Shown here: in pieces, positions 16,467-24,840 of the stretch | Layout of the letters: each line of letters opens with the position of its first letter | How positions within the stretch are numbered: the stretch's first letter is position 1 | Assembly: GCA_049680625.1 (NCBI GenBank) | Contig: JBAUID010000011.1 | Location: 1 to 64,000 of the forward strand | From: JAUIAI01 sp049680625 | Lineage (GTDB): Bacteria > Pseudomonadota > Gammaproteobacteria > Burkholderiales > Burkholderiaceae_E | Length of the DNA: 64,000 nucleotides | Direction: 5' to 3' | Program-made: the position numbers and the translations under genes | Notes under the pieces: generated by a model | Told to the model about the DNA's origin: nothing | The model's input: only the letters and a program-made list of their open reading frames with translations | Database searches by the model: none

Positions 16467-16929
16467 TTCTGCTGCCGATGTACCCGCTGCTATTCATACC
16501 AACGACATCGCCGCTGATCCGAAAGGCCCGTTTCCGATACGCATTCCGTTCGTCCACTATCTTGGATTGTCCCTGCACGAATTTGGCAATGGCAAGGCTG
16601 TTGTCGGCTTAATGCCGCAGGCGCATCACCAGAACACGTTTGACATGGCACACGGCGGGGTCGTGATGACCATGATGGATATTTGTATGTTGATGGCCGG
16701 GCGTGCAATGCCGCGTGATGATGACGATTTAATGAAAAGCCTGATTACGATTGAATTGAAAACCAGCTTTATGCAGCCTGCGATCGGAGATTTGCGAGCC
16801 CTCGGCACTTGTGTTCACCGGACTGCGTCCATGGCGTTTTGTGAGGGTGCACTCACTAATGAGACGGGTGCGATCCTCGCCCGGGCGACTGGTACTTTTA
16901 AATATATGAAACAACGAAAACCCAAGTAA
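16456..16929 (+). CDS. PaaI-like hotdog thioesterase
   Basis: A 157-residue single hotdog-fold domain with the family segment NTFDMAHGGVVMTMMDICM. It carries the HGG motif and an acidic residue on the central helix, followed by LKTSFMQPAIGDLRALGT. Enzymes of this group hydrolyse acyl- or aryl-acyl-CoA in the cytosol and release CoA from stalled intermediates. I chose GTG 16456 because GGAGG ends five bases before it; an ATG at 16444 in frame has no such site. The start overlaps the end of the preceding SDR, so the two are probably translationally coupled. Confidence 0.85.
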   Translation: MPSDSAADVPAAIHTNDIAADPKGPFPIRIPFVHYLGLSLHEFGNGKAVVGLMPQAHHQNTFDMAHGGVVMTMMDICMLMAGRAMPRDDDDLMKSLITIELKTSFMQPAIGDLRALGTCVHRTASMAFCEGALTNETGAILARATGTFKYMKQRKPK

Positions 16930-16989
16930 AACTTCACGATAAAGCAATGCCGACATTGTTTTATCCGACATCTAAACCTGAGAGAACCC

Positions 16990-17991
16990 ATGACAGCACT
17001 TGTTAACCACCAGATTCACCTCGTCAGTCGTCCGCAAGGTGAAGCGTCCGTTGATAATTTCAAAATGGTTGAGACCCCGGTGGTTCAACCGGGCGACGGC
17101 GAAGTGCTGGTGCGGAATCATTTCATGTCGCTCGATCCGTACATGCGCGGACGTATGGACGATGTGAAGTCGTATACCGCGAACCAGCCATTGAACGAAG
17201 TGATGGGTGGCGGCACGGTTGGCGAAGTGATGGCTTCAAATAACCCCGCGTTTGCCGTGGGCGATTTTGTCGTTGGAGGGTTTGGATGGCAGGAATACGG
17301 AATTAGTAAAGGTAAAGACATGCGCAAGGTGTCAACCGAGCGCATTGCACTCAGCGCCTACCTTGGTTGCGTTGGTATGCCTGGGGTAACTGCCTGGTAT
17401 GGCTTAAACCAGATTATTAAACCTAAGAGTGGTGAAACCGTTGTCGTGTCCGCTGCCAGTGGTGCCGTCGGTTCTGTCGTGGGGCAGTTGGCCAAGGCAC
17501 ACGGGTGTCGTGTTGTGGGCATTGCCGGTGGCCCGGAAAAATGTGCCATTGTTACCGATGAATTTGGCTTCGACGCCTGCGTTGATTACAAAGCGGGCAA
17601 TCTTGAGGCTGACTTGCGCGCGGCAACCCCGGATGGCATTGACGGTAACTTCGAAAATGTCGGCGGCCAGGTATTCGACGCAATCTTGAATCGCATGAAT
17701 GCCTTCGGGCGAATTGCGGTCTGCGGCCTGATTTCCGGATATGACGGACGGGGTATGCAACTTAGTAATGTTCGTTCTATTCTGGTCAATCGATTATTGG
17801 TCCAGGGTTTCATCGTGTCGGAACACATGGAGTTTTGGCCTCAGGCCTTAGGTGAATTAGGCGAGGCAGTAGGGTCTGGCAAGCTGAAGTACCGCGAATC
17901 TGTTGCTGAAGGCCTGGCTGCTGCGCCGCAGGCTTTTATGGGATTACTACGCGGAAAAAATGTCGGCAAGCAAGTGGTTCGCTTGGTTTGA
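16990..17991 (+). CDS. NADP-dependent MDR oxidoreductase (CurA / 2-alkenal reductase type)
   Basis: A 333-residue zinc-free medium-chain dehydrogenase/reductase. It begins with HLVSRPQGEAS and has SLDPYMRGRMDD and EVMGGGTVGEVM, all hallmarks of the leukotriene-B4 dehydrogenase/CurA branch. The Rossmann core is VVSAASGAVGSVVGQLAKAHG, followed by GIAGGPEKC and NFENVGGQVFDAIL. Such enzymes reduce alpha,beta-unsaturated ketones or aldehydes with NADPH. No zinc-binding Cys cluster is visible. It lies 60 bases after the thioesterase on the same strand, in the acyl-CoA cluster, where reduction of an enone intermediate would fit. Confidence 0.9.
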   Translation: MTALVNHQIHLVSRPQGEASVDNFKMVETPVVQPGDGEVLVRNHFMSLDPYMRGRMDDVKSYTANQPLNEVMGGGTVGEVMASNNPAFAVGDFVVGGFGWQEYGISKGKDMRKVSTERIALSAYLGCVGMPGVTAWYGLNQIIKPKSGETVVVSAASGAVGSVVGQLAKAHGCRVVGIAGGPEKCAIVTDEFGFDACVDYKAGNLEADLRAATPDGIDGNFENVGGQVFDAILNRMNAFGRIAVCGLISGYDGRGMQLSNVRSILVNRLLVQGFIVSEHMEFWPQALGELGEAVGSGKLKYRESVAEGLAAAPQAFMGLLRGKNVGKQVVRLV

Positions 17992-18056
17992 ACTGCCGGG
18001 TGTGAACTACATCTGAGCGGCTTCAGGAACAGGAAACAGGGAAACAGGAGCAAACA

Positions 18057-18821
18057 ATGAATGCACCAAGTATTGATATTAAGGCCAGTGTCTCTGAGCA
18101 GGAATGGGCTTTGCGCGTCGATCTGGCCGCTGCTTATCGACTGATCGCCATGCACGGCTGGGATGATTTGATCTTTACCCATTTGTCGGCCCGTGTGCCC
18201 GGACCTGAACATCATTTTCTTATCAATCCCTACGGCCTGGCCTTCGAAGAAATTACCGCATCGTCGCTGGTCAAAGTTGATCAGGAATGCAAGCCGGTTA
18301 TCGACACCGTTTATCCGGTCAACTACGCGGGTTTTGTCATTCACAGTGCCATTCATGCCGGGCGGGAAGATGTCGTGGCGGTTATGCACACGCATACCCC
18401 TGCAGGTGTTGCCGTATCAGCCCAGCGCGATGGCTTACTGCCCATTTCTCAGCAAGCCAGTGTGGTTATTCCGAACCTGGGTTATCACAGCTATGAAGGC
18501 ATTGCCGTGTACGACGAGGAAAAACCGCGACTACAGCGCGATCTTGGTAAAAACCAGGGGTTGATTTTGCGCAATCACGGTTTGTTATCCGTTGGTGCCA
18601 GTGTTGCCGAAGCCTTCTTGTTTCTCTACACACTGCAACGCAGTTGTGAGATCCAGGTGATGGCCCAGGCCGGCGGCGCAACCTTGATTCCTATTGGCCA
18701 GTCGATTCTTGACGGGGTAAAAGAAAACATCAAACGGGTATCAACAGGCAGTCCGGGTGGTCTTGCCTGGCCAGCCTTGCTTCGGCGGGTCGACCGCCAG
18801 TCCCCCGGCTATGCGGACTGA
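18057..18821 (+). CDS. Class II aldolase/adducin family protein
   Basis: A 254-residue protein of the zinc-dependent class II aldolase/adducin fold. The metal site can be traced: HTHTPAGVAV gives two His, and LRNHGLLSVG near residue 171 the third. HSAIHAGREDVVAVMHTHT and FTHLSARVPGPEHHFLINP are typical of the adducin-like branch found in many catabolic operons. The reaction in this branch is unknown; a retro-aldol or decarboxylation on a branched or hydroxylated chain is one possibility. Three bases separate its stop from the following SDR start, so the two are co-translated. Confidence 0.87.
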   Translation: MNAPSIDIKASVSEQEWALRVDLAAAYRLIAMHGWDDLIFTHLSARVPGPEHHFLINPYGLAFEEITASSLVKVDQECKPVIDTVYPVNYAGFVIHSAIHAGREDVVAVMHTHTPAGVAVSAQRDGLLPISQQASVVIPNLGYHSYEGIAVYDEEKPRLQRDLGKNQGLILRNHGLLSVGASVAEAFLFLYTLQRSCEIQVMAQAGGATLIPIGQSILDGVKENIKRVSTGSPGGLAWPALLRRVDRQSPGYAD

Positions 18822-18824
18822 CCC

Positions 18825-19700
18825 ATGCTAAAAGATTTTGCCGGCGCAACCGCCGTCATTACCGGTGCGGGCAGTGGATTTGGACGAGAGTTTGCTCTCA
18901 TCGGCGCGCACCGTAAGATGAAGCTGGTACTTGCGGATGTCCAGGCAGACGCTCTGGCTCAAACATCTGAAATGGTTGCCACGGCAGGCGCAACCGAGGT
19001 CATTTCGCAAGTGACCGACGTCAGTCAGTTTGAATCGATGCAGTCGCTGGCAGACCGCTGCCATGAGCAGTTTGGCCCGGCCAGTTTACTGTTTAATAAC
19101 GCCGGTGTTGCGGCTGGTGGGCTACTGTGGGAAAACGAACCAGCTGACTGGGCCTGGGTGCTTGGGGTCAACCTGGTTGGTGTTGCGAACGGGGTGCACG
19201 CATTTGTGCCTGCCATGGTGGCAGCCGGCAAGGCTGCGCACGTCATAAACACGGCGTCCGTTGCCGGTTTGGTTTCGCCGCCAACCCTGGGAATTTACAA
19301 TGTCAGCAAACACGGTGTTGTGGCTTTGTCAGAAACCTTGTATCACGACTTTCGACTGGTTAAAGCGCCCATCGGCGTGAGCGTGTTGTGCCCGGCATTT
19401 GTGCCCACGGGCATTGCGGCATCTGAGCGCAATCGGCCGCAAGACATGCGGTCAAAGCAGCCACCGACGGCCTCAATGCAGGCGGCACAGCAGGCAACAG
19501 CGAAAGCTGTCGGGGCCGGGAAAATCTCAGCAGCCGATGTTGCCCAGGCAACTTTCAAGGCGATTGAAGACGATCGGTTTTATATCGTTACACACGGGAA
19601 AATTATGGATTCAGTGCGAACCCGGGCTGAAGATGTGGCCTTATTGCGCAATCCGACTGACCCCTATGCGCGCAAGCAGGATGTCACTCCGGAGCTGTGA
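18825..19700 (+). CDS. SDR family NAD(P)-dependent oxidoreductase
   Basis: A 291-residue SDR with TGAGSGFGREF near residue 13, NNAGVAAGG near residue 92, INTASVAGLVS, and catalytic YNVSKHG near residue 160. The aspartate in LVLADVQ after strand two suggests NAD(H). It has the longer C-terminal extension, including a KQPPTASMQAAQQ stretch, typical of the branch that often sits beside P450 or alkyl-oxidation genes. It follows the class II aldolase with a 3-base gap. Substrate unknown; probably an alcohol or ketone in the same degradation route. Confidence 0.9.
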   Translation: MLKDFAGATAVITGAGSGFGREFALIGAHRKMKLVLADVQADALAQTSEMVATAGATEVISQVTDVSQFESMQSLADRCHEQFGPASLLFNNAGVAAGGLLWENEPADWAWVLGVNLVGVANGVHAFVPAMVAAGKAAHVINTASVAGLVSPPTLGIYNVSKHGVVALSETLYHDFRLVKAPIGVSVLCPAFVPTGIAASERNRPQDMRSKQPPTASMQAAQQATAKAVGAGKISAADVAQATFKAIEDDRFYIVTHGKIMDSVRTRAEDVALLRNPTDPYARKQDVTPEL

Positions 19701-19776
19701 GCCCATGGTCGTTGCCGGACTCTGCGGGCTGTGTATGCTGCAATATGTTCTAGTTAACTGAGCGGAGTCTACAACG

Positions 19777-20715
19777 GTGTTCCGATCCAGCCCCTTGCTA
19801 CAAGCCGGTCAGGTGGCGCATCTCGATAGTGGTCTGCGCCTGCATTACGCCAGTTGTGGTAACCCGGGAGCACCGCTGATTCTGTTCGTACACGGTTTCC
19901 CCGAGTTTTGGTACGCCTGGCGCGAGTTTATGCCTGCACTGGCGAGCGACTTTCATGTTGTTGCGCCGGATTTGAGAGGTTACAACCTGTCGGATAAACC
20001 CACCGATGTTGATCAGTACCAGATGTTGTTTCTTGTTGCCGACCTGATCCAGCTGATGGACAGTCTTGGCCACGAACAGGCGCGTATCGTGGCTCACGAT
20101 TGGGGCGGCATGATTGCCTGGGCGGCCGCTATCGCGATGCCGCGCCGATTTCGCGCCGCGATGATCATGAATGCGCCACATCCGGTTATTTTTGCCAGGG
20201 CCCTGGCCGCCAATCCGGAACAGCAATCAGCGAGTCGTTACATGAACCGGTTGCGGGCCCCCGGGTTCGAACGCGAGTTGTTAGCCAATCAATGCGCCGG
20301 TTTCGAAAGGTTTTTTTGTGCTCCGGGGTTTGAGCGCTGGTTTACCCCCGCGGTCGCTGCAGAGTATCGCAGCGCATGGCAGCAACCTGGCGCGGCCAGA
20401 GCTGCTCTTAACTACTATCGTGCGTCACCGGTATATCCACCCCAGGGTCGGGATGCGGGGGCGGCGGCCCTGTCCCTGGACCCGGCCAGACATCAACTTA
20501 AGATTCCCATCCGTATGCTGTGGGGGATGCGCGACTCGGCCTTGCGGCCAGGTCTGCTTGCCGGGCTTGAACAGTTTGTTCCTGATCTCGAGATTCAGCG
20601 CATTGAGAATGCAACCCACTGGTTACACCATGAACAAACCGGATTAGTCGCGTCAAAGATCCAAGACTTCGCCAATGAGTTCGCTAATAATGAACAATCT
20701 CCCAACGACAACTGA
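19777..20715 (+). CDS. Epoxide-hydrolase-like alpha/beta hydrolase
   Basis: A 312-residue alpha/beta hydrolase. The oxyanion motif is VHGFPEFWYAWRE (HGxP) and the nucleophile elbow is VAHDWGGMIAW, where the nucleophile is Asp, not Ser. With ATHWLHHEQ supplying the catalytic His, this matches soluble epoxide hydrolases and related haloacid/haloalkane dehalogenases. FYxxSP-like YRASPVYPP carries a plausible ring-opening tyrosine. It would hydrolyse an epoxide to a diol in the cytosol. The start is GTG with GGAG nine bases upstream. It is followed after 8 bases by the hotdog thioesterase and probably belongs to the acyl-CoA operon. Confidence 0.88.
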   Translation: MFRSSPLLQAGQVAHLDSGLRLHYASCGNPGAPLILFVHGFPEFWYAWREFMPALASDFHVVAPDLRGYNLSDKPTDVDQYQMLFLVADLIQLMDSLGHEQARIVAHDWGGMIAWAAAIAMPRRFRAAMIMNAPHPVIFARALAANPEQQSASRYMNRLRAPGFERELLANQCAGFERFFCAPGFERWFTPAVAAEYRSAWQQPGAARAALNYYRASPVYPPQGRDAGAAALSLDPARHQLKIPIRMLWGMRDSALRPGLLAGLEQFVPDLEIQRIENATHWLHHEQTGLVASKIQDFANEFANNEQSPNDN

Positions 20716-20723
20716 TACGACTA

Positions 20724-21176
20724 ATGACTACTGAAACTTCAGCACTGACCTCAGCCGAAAAAGCGTTTCGGTTTGAACACGTGATTCGGGTCCGATGGGC
20801 AGAAGCTGATATCCAGGGGGTCGTGTTCAACGGGCATTACCTGACATATTTTGATATTGGCATGACCGAGTATTTACGAGAGCTCTTTAAAGCAGACGCT
20901 GATGCTTTACACAAAGTCTTCGATAAATTGTATGTTGTCAAAAGCACTGTCGAATACAAATCACCGGCGCGATTCGATGAAAAAATATCAGTAAGAGTAC
21001 GGGTGGCCCGAATCGGAAACAGTAGTCTGACCTTTGAATTTAGTATTCTGCGAGAGGGGGTTGCACTGGTGTCCGGAGAAAATATTTACGTCTATGCTCC
21101 AGATGGCGAAACATCTCCCGTACCTGATGACTTGCGCGAGCGCCTGCAGGCATTTGAAACCAGCGGATCTGCTTGA
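20724..21176 (+). CDS. Acyl-CoA thioesterase, 4-hydroxybenzoyl-CoA thioesterase/YbgC type
   Basis: A 150-residue single hotdog domain of the 4HBT class: VRWAEADIQGVVFNGHYLTYFDIGMTEYLRE contains the conserved acidic residue and the N-G-x-Y turn found in YbgC/4HBT enzymes. It is followed by VKSTVEYKSPARFDEKISVRV. It would hydrolyse a short-chain or aromatic acyl-CoA. It differs in family from the PaaI-type thioesterase at 16456, so the cluster carries two unrelated thioesterases. It closes the same-strand cluster; the next gene is 265 bases away. Confidence 0.88.
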   Translation: MTTETSALTSAEKAFRFEHVIRVRWAEADIQGVVFNGHYLTYFDIGMTEYLRELFKADADALHKVFDKLYVVKSTVEYKSPARFDEKISVRVRVARIGNSSLTFEFSILREGVALVSGENIYVYAPDGETSPVPDDLRERLQAFETSGSA

Positions 21177-21441
21177 ATTTTACTAACTGTTATTGTTTGG
21201 CCGGCTAGTCTGACCGGCTAAAGTAGCGGGTTAACCGCATGCCAAGGGTTGCTGCGACGCGGCGCCAGCGACTGTTGGGAGACCTTTGTTTACAGTTATG
21301 TCTCACAATTTCTCCTAATTGTTGTTGATTCCCGCGGTGCTTCCCAAATGGACTCGCCTGTCGCCACTGTCTTTCAATGTGTCGCCGGGTTGAGGTTTAC
21401 ACTGCGGGAATGCGTACACTGGCAACCAATGGAGAAAGGCA

Positions 21442-23982
21442 ATGAACGTCCGTAAACTAAATGCCGCGCTTTGGGGGGTGGTTTTTTTTCTGGCGTTGAC
21501 GGCCTGCAGTGAACAGGTTGCAGACGATTCGGCTGCATCTCAGACAAATCCGGCTGTACCGACAGTTGACGCCGGAGAAAATAGAAAAGTGGAGCAGGGT
21601 GGTGTCGCCGTTACACCTGGTGCTGCCAATGTTGAAGCAGTCCCCGGCTCAGCGATCGTGACCAAAATCCCCGGCGTTGTCGTTAACCAGGCAGGTGCCT
21701 CTGACCTGAATCGTTTGTACGATGTGCCGGGTTTCTTCACCCTGGTTCTGGGGATGTTGTTACTGGTGGGCATGGTTTGGTTTATTGACGGCCGCTCACG
21801 AAACGCCAGGTCGAAATATTCGGACACGCCGAACACACCGGACACGCCGAACACACTTAGCACGCCGACCACCTCCAACGATTCGGGTCCAAAAGGGGGC
21901 GGATCGGGCTCAACTTGCGCGGGTGACGGGAACATACTCGACGCAACAGATTCGTCGGCGCGATCCAATGTGATGCCGCCAGCCCGGCGTATAACAAGCA
22001 CGTCTGCCTCTGCGCCGCGGCCGGGCGGGTCCGAGCCCTCCGTCGCTACGACAGCTGCCGCAGATCGTCTTTCTCCGGCGCCATCTGGGTTGCTAGCTAC
22101 GGGGGAGGCTGCAGATCGGGAGGAATCGGGTGTCGCCAGTGCTCCGGCAAGCGCGGGACGATCCAGTGGGTCGTCAGCGGTGAGTGGCGTGGCTGGCGTG
22201 GCTGGCGTGGCTGGAGGGGAGGTAGCAATGGGGGCGAGTGCAGTGTCACGATCAGCGACAACCCCGGCATCAATTGCAACTTCGGGGGATTCTCCGGCTT
22301 CTGGGAATTTCGGAACTGCCGGAACTGCCGGAACTGCCGGAACTGCCGGAACTGCCGGAACTGCCGAGTCCACTTCGACTGCTGCCATAACGACGTCCGG
22401 AACAAAGCCAGCGTATGGGGGGACACCAACGGCAGCTTCAACATCGCAAAGCTCATTAGTGCCGCAAGAACGGGGCCTCATTGGCCCGACATCGGTTTTG
22501 GGTGTAGGGGTGCCATCTGGAATCCATTCGAAAAGTGCTAATCAGAAACCAGATGACACCCAACAAGTTGACGTAAGGCTGGCTGGAGATATTGCTGCGG
22601 GTCCGGAAACGCCAACCATCGGAGGCCAACACAAGCCGGTTATCGCAGACGACAACCAACCTGGTCCACCAGCCGATGCTGGTGCAGTTTCGGAGGTGGG
22701 GGCGGATTTCAGGGCCAACGATTCGGTTCAAGCCCAGGTAAATAAGTCCGCGCAAGCGTCTGATGATGCCACCTCAAAAGGTTCTGTACCTGAAGCCAGA
22801 TCAGGTGACTCGTCAGCCAATACTGTCAACTCATTGGGCTCACCCGGCGCAGCAACGGGCCAGGTGACCGGAACCGCGGCAACGGCAGCGACCGTCATTG
22901 CCGGTGCTGGCTCGGACGCAGGCGCGACGGTAAAAAAGCCTGAGGATGGAAACAAGCCAGCAGGCCACGGTAAAGACGATCTGACCCGGATCAAGGGTAT
23001 TGGGATGAAGACTTCCCGTCTATTGAACAAAAACGGTATACGAACATATGCCGCAGTAGCGGCGAAGTCACCGGCTGACTTGAAAAAGATATTAAGTGAT
23101 GTTGGGCCGATGTTCGCCTCTAACGATCCATCTTCCTGGCCGGAGCAGGCGGAACTTGCCATGGCAGGCAAGTGGCGTCAGATTGATGACGAGTTTGGAT
23201 CAAACGGGATGCGGATTTCCGCCGGCGTGGCGGAATCAGCTGGTTTACAATTTTTGCCAGAATCATCCAAATTAGAAAATTCATCGGTTTCAACCGAGCC
23301 AACCAGTACAACCAGTCCAACCGACGCGGCGAAAGGCGGATCGCCCGCAGCAACCCCGGCTGCTTCAACCCCCGGTAATCTTCCGGTGCATCGTGACGGT
23401 ACGAAGACTCGCGCGGCTGCCTCTTCCATTGGTGGTGTAGTCAGGGACGATCTGACCCGGATTGTCGGGGTCGGCCCAAAGGCGTCGCAGTTATTACGCT
23501 CGGCCGGCATCACCTCGTTTGCTGATCTCGCGGCCGCTGATCAACAACACCTGGCTGGTGTTCTGAAGGACGGTGGCAGCCGTTATGTCCTGCTAGACCC
23601 GTCAGACTGGCCGGCCCAGGCACGCCTTGCGGCGGATAATCAATGGGACGCTCTGGCTGCGATGCAACAGGGAATGACCCCGCCATCGGCATTGGCTGCA
23701 ACAACATCAGATCGCGGCTCAACCGGCGCCGATGATCTGACTAAAATTGAAGGCATAGGGCCAAAAATCGCGGATGTGTTCAAACAGCAGGGCGTCTCGC
23801 GCTTTGCTGAGCTGGCGCAAATTCCATTGCCCCGGTTGCAGGAAATATTGAAGCAAGCCGGTCCGCGCTTTGCCCTGGCAGACCCCGGCACATGGTCAGA
23901 TCAAGCCGAATTGGCGGCAGCCGGGCGATGGGCTGAGCTAAGAAAGTTGCAAGATGAACTCGATGGCGGACGACGAGTGTGA
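21442..23982 (+). CDS. Repeat-rich membrane lipoprotein with three C-terminal helix-hairpin-helix modules
   Basis: An 846-residue protein of unusual build. The N-terminus (residues 1-22) ends in FLALTAC, a lipoprotein signal. A hydrophobic span FFTLVLGMLLLVGMVWFI follows at about 98-115, then RSRNARSK, which places the rest in the cytoplasm by the positive-inside rule. Residues 125-505 are low-complexity, rich in Ser/Thr/Ala/Gly/Pro, with internal repeats. Three related modules follow at about 512, 669 and 764, each opening DDLT-I--IG-K and closing W--QA-LA---W. They resemble the helix-hairpin-helix module fused to some ribosomal L21 proteins. No catalytic residues are seen and the role is unknown. 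Another reading is a non-lipidated type II membrane protein with a false lipobox. Confidence 0.75.
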   Translation: MNVRKLNAALWGVVFFLALTACSEQVADDSAASQTNPAVPTVDAGENRKVEQGGVAVTPGAANVEAVPGSAIVTKIPGVVVNQAGASDLNRLYDVPGFFTLVLGMLLLVGMVWFIDGRSRNARSKYSDTPNTPDTPNTLSTPTTSNDSGPKGGGSGSTCAGDGNILDATDSSARSNVMPPARRITSTSASAPRPGGSEPSVATTAAADRLSPAPSGLLATGEAADREESGVASAPASAGRSSGSSAVSGVAGVAGVAGGEVAMGASAVSRSATTPASIATSGDSPASGNFGTAGTAGTAGTAGTAGTAESTSTAAITTSGTKPAYGGTPTAASTSQSSLVPQERGLIGPTSVLGVGVPSGIHSKSANQKPDDTQQVDVRLAGDIAAGPETPTIGGQHKPVIADDNQPGPPADAGAVSEVGADFRANDSVQAQVNKSAQASDDATSKGSVPEARSGDSSANTVNSLGSPGAATGQVTGTAATAATVIAGAGSDAGATVKKPEDGNKPAGHGKDDLTRIKGIGMKTSRLLNKNGIRTYAAVAAKSPADLKKILSDVGPMFASNDPSSWPEQAELAMAGKWRQIDDEFGSNGMRISAGVAESAGLQFLPESSKLENSSVSTEPTSTTSPTDAAKGGSPAATPAASTPGNLPVHRDGTKTRAAASSIGGVVRDDLTRIVGVGPKASQLLRSAGITSFADLAAADQQHLAGVLKDGGSRYVLLDPSDWPAQARLAADNQWDALAAMQQGMTPPSALAATTSDRGSTGADDLTKIEGIGPKIADVFKQQGVSRFAELAQIPLPRLQEILKQAGPRFALADPGTWSDQAELAAAGRWAELRKLQDELDGGRRV
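21823..21858 (+). repeat. 18-bp direct repeat inside the HhH lipoprotein gene
   Basis: Two tandem copies of GACACGCCGAACACACCG, the second ending CTT, encode DTPNTP then DTPNTL just after the membrane span. Frame is preserved. Confidence 0.85.
22186..22212 (+). repeat. 9-bp in-frame repeat (Gly-Val-Ala)x3
   Basis: Three exact GGCGTGGCT units in the low-complexity part of the HhH lipoprotein gene. Confidence 0.88.
22312..22365 (+). repeat. 9-bp in-frame microsatellite (Gly-Thr-Ala)x6
   Basis: Six exact tandem GGAACTGCC units. Because the unit is three codons, copy-number change lengthens or shortens the linker without a frameshift. Units are identical at every base, which suggests recent expansion. 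Confidence 0.92.
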
Positions 23983-24113
23983 ATTCACTCTTGTGACTCG
24001 GTCAACGCTATTTAGGACTCTGGCGTTAGTGCTGGCAGGCTATTCAACGGCCTGTTAGAGTTACGATCTATCGTGTTTACACTGTAATAATAAATATCTA
24101 TCTAAGGAAACTG

Positions 24114-24809
24114 ATGAGAACCTTGCTTCGAATTGCCCAGACTGTTGCCATAAGTTTTGCGTTGACCGTGCCTGTGGTTGGACATGCGGGGCTGGATTTA
24201 ATCAGTAATGCTGATGCCACCGGTGCCTTGAAACTGGCACTCGAAAAAGGTGCCGGGTCGGCAATTGCCAATCTTGGTCAGGCCGGCGGGTTCTTAAACA
24301 ACCCGAAGGTGCGAATTCCATTGCCGGACACTTTGAAAAAAACCGAAAAAATGATCCGCCTTTTTGGTAGAGGTGATGAGCTGGACCAGCTGACCGAGTC
24401 GATGAACCGGGCCGCGGAAGCAGCGGTGCCAAAAGCCCGCGACCTGATGGTTGAATCGGTGCGTTCGATGTCGGTTTCAGATGCCCGTAAAATTCTGAGC
24501 GGTGGTGACGATTCCGTAACCCAGTACTTTCGTGAGCGCACCAGTGCGCCGCTACAAAAACAATTCTTGCCCGTTGTAACCGAGCAGGTTTCTAAGCTGG
24601 GTATCGCCCAGCAGTACAACGCCCTGGCCGGGCAGGGTGCGAAGCTGGGTCTGGTCAAAGGGGATGCGACAACCATAGAAAGTTACGTAACCAGCAAGGC
24701 ACTGGACGGTTTATACGCGATGATTGCTGAAGAAGAAAAAGCTATTCGCGCAAACCCGCTCAAAGCCGGTTCGTCATTACTCAAGAAAGTTTTTGGTGCA
24801 ATGAAATAG
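24114..24809 (+). CDS. DUF4197 domain-containing exported protein
   Basis: A 231-residue protein with a signal peptide (MRTLLRIAQTVAISFALTVP, cleavage near GHA-GL) and a full-length DUF4197 domain. Its markers are LKLALEKGAGSAIANLGQ, GFLNNPKVRIPLPDTLKK, MNRAAEAAVPKARDL and VTSKALDGLYAMIAEEEKAIR. Members are periplasmic, helical and uncharacterised. The ribosome-binding site AAGGA lies five bases before the ATG. The gene converges on the M48 protease gene with a 31-base gap. Function unknown; this family is widespread in Proteobacteria. Confidence 0.92.
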   Translation: MRTLLRIAQTVAISFALTVPVVGHAGLDLISNADATGALKLALEKGAGSAIANLGQAGGFLNNPKVRIPLPDTLKKTEKMIRLFGRGDELDQLTESMNRAAEAAVPKARDLMVESVRSMSVSDARKILSGGDDSVTQYFRERTSAPLQKQFLPVVTEQVSKLGIAQQYNALAGQGAKLGLVKGDATTIESYVTSKALDGLYAMIAEEEKAIRANPLKAGSSLLKKVFGAMK

Positions 24810-24840
24810 TTAGCGCCGTTTAGTCACGGTAACGGCTTGC

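Noticed and set aside
21540..22481. 313-codon minus-strand frame opposite the lipoprotein gene
   Set aside because: Its (Ala-Val-Pro) repeats simply mirror the 9-bp repeats of the plus-strand gene; no domain or ribosome-binding site.
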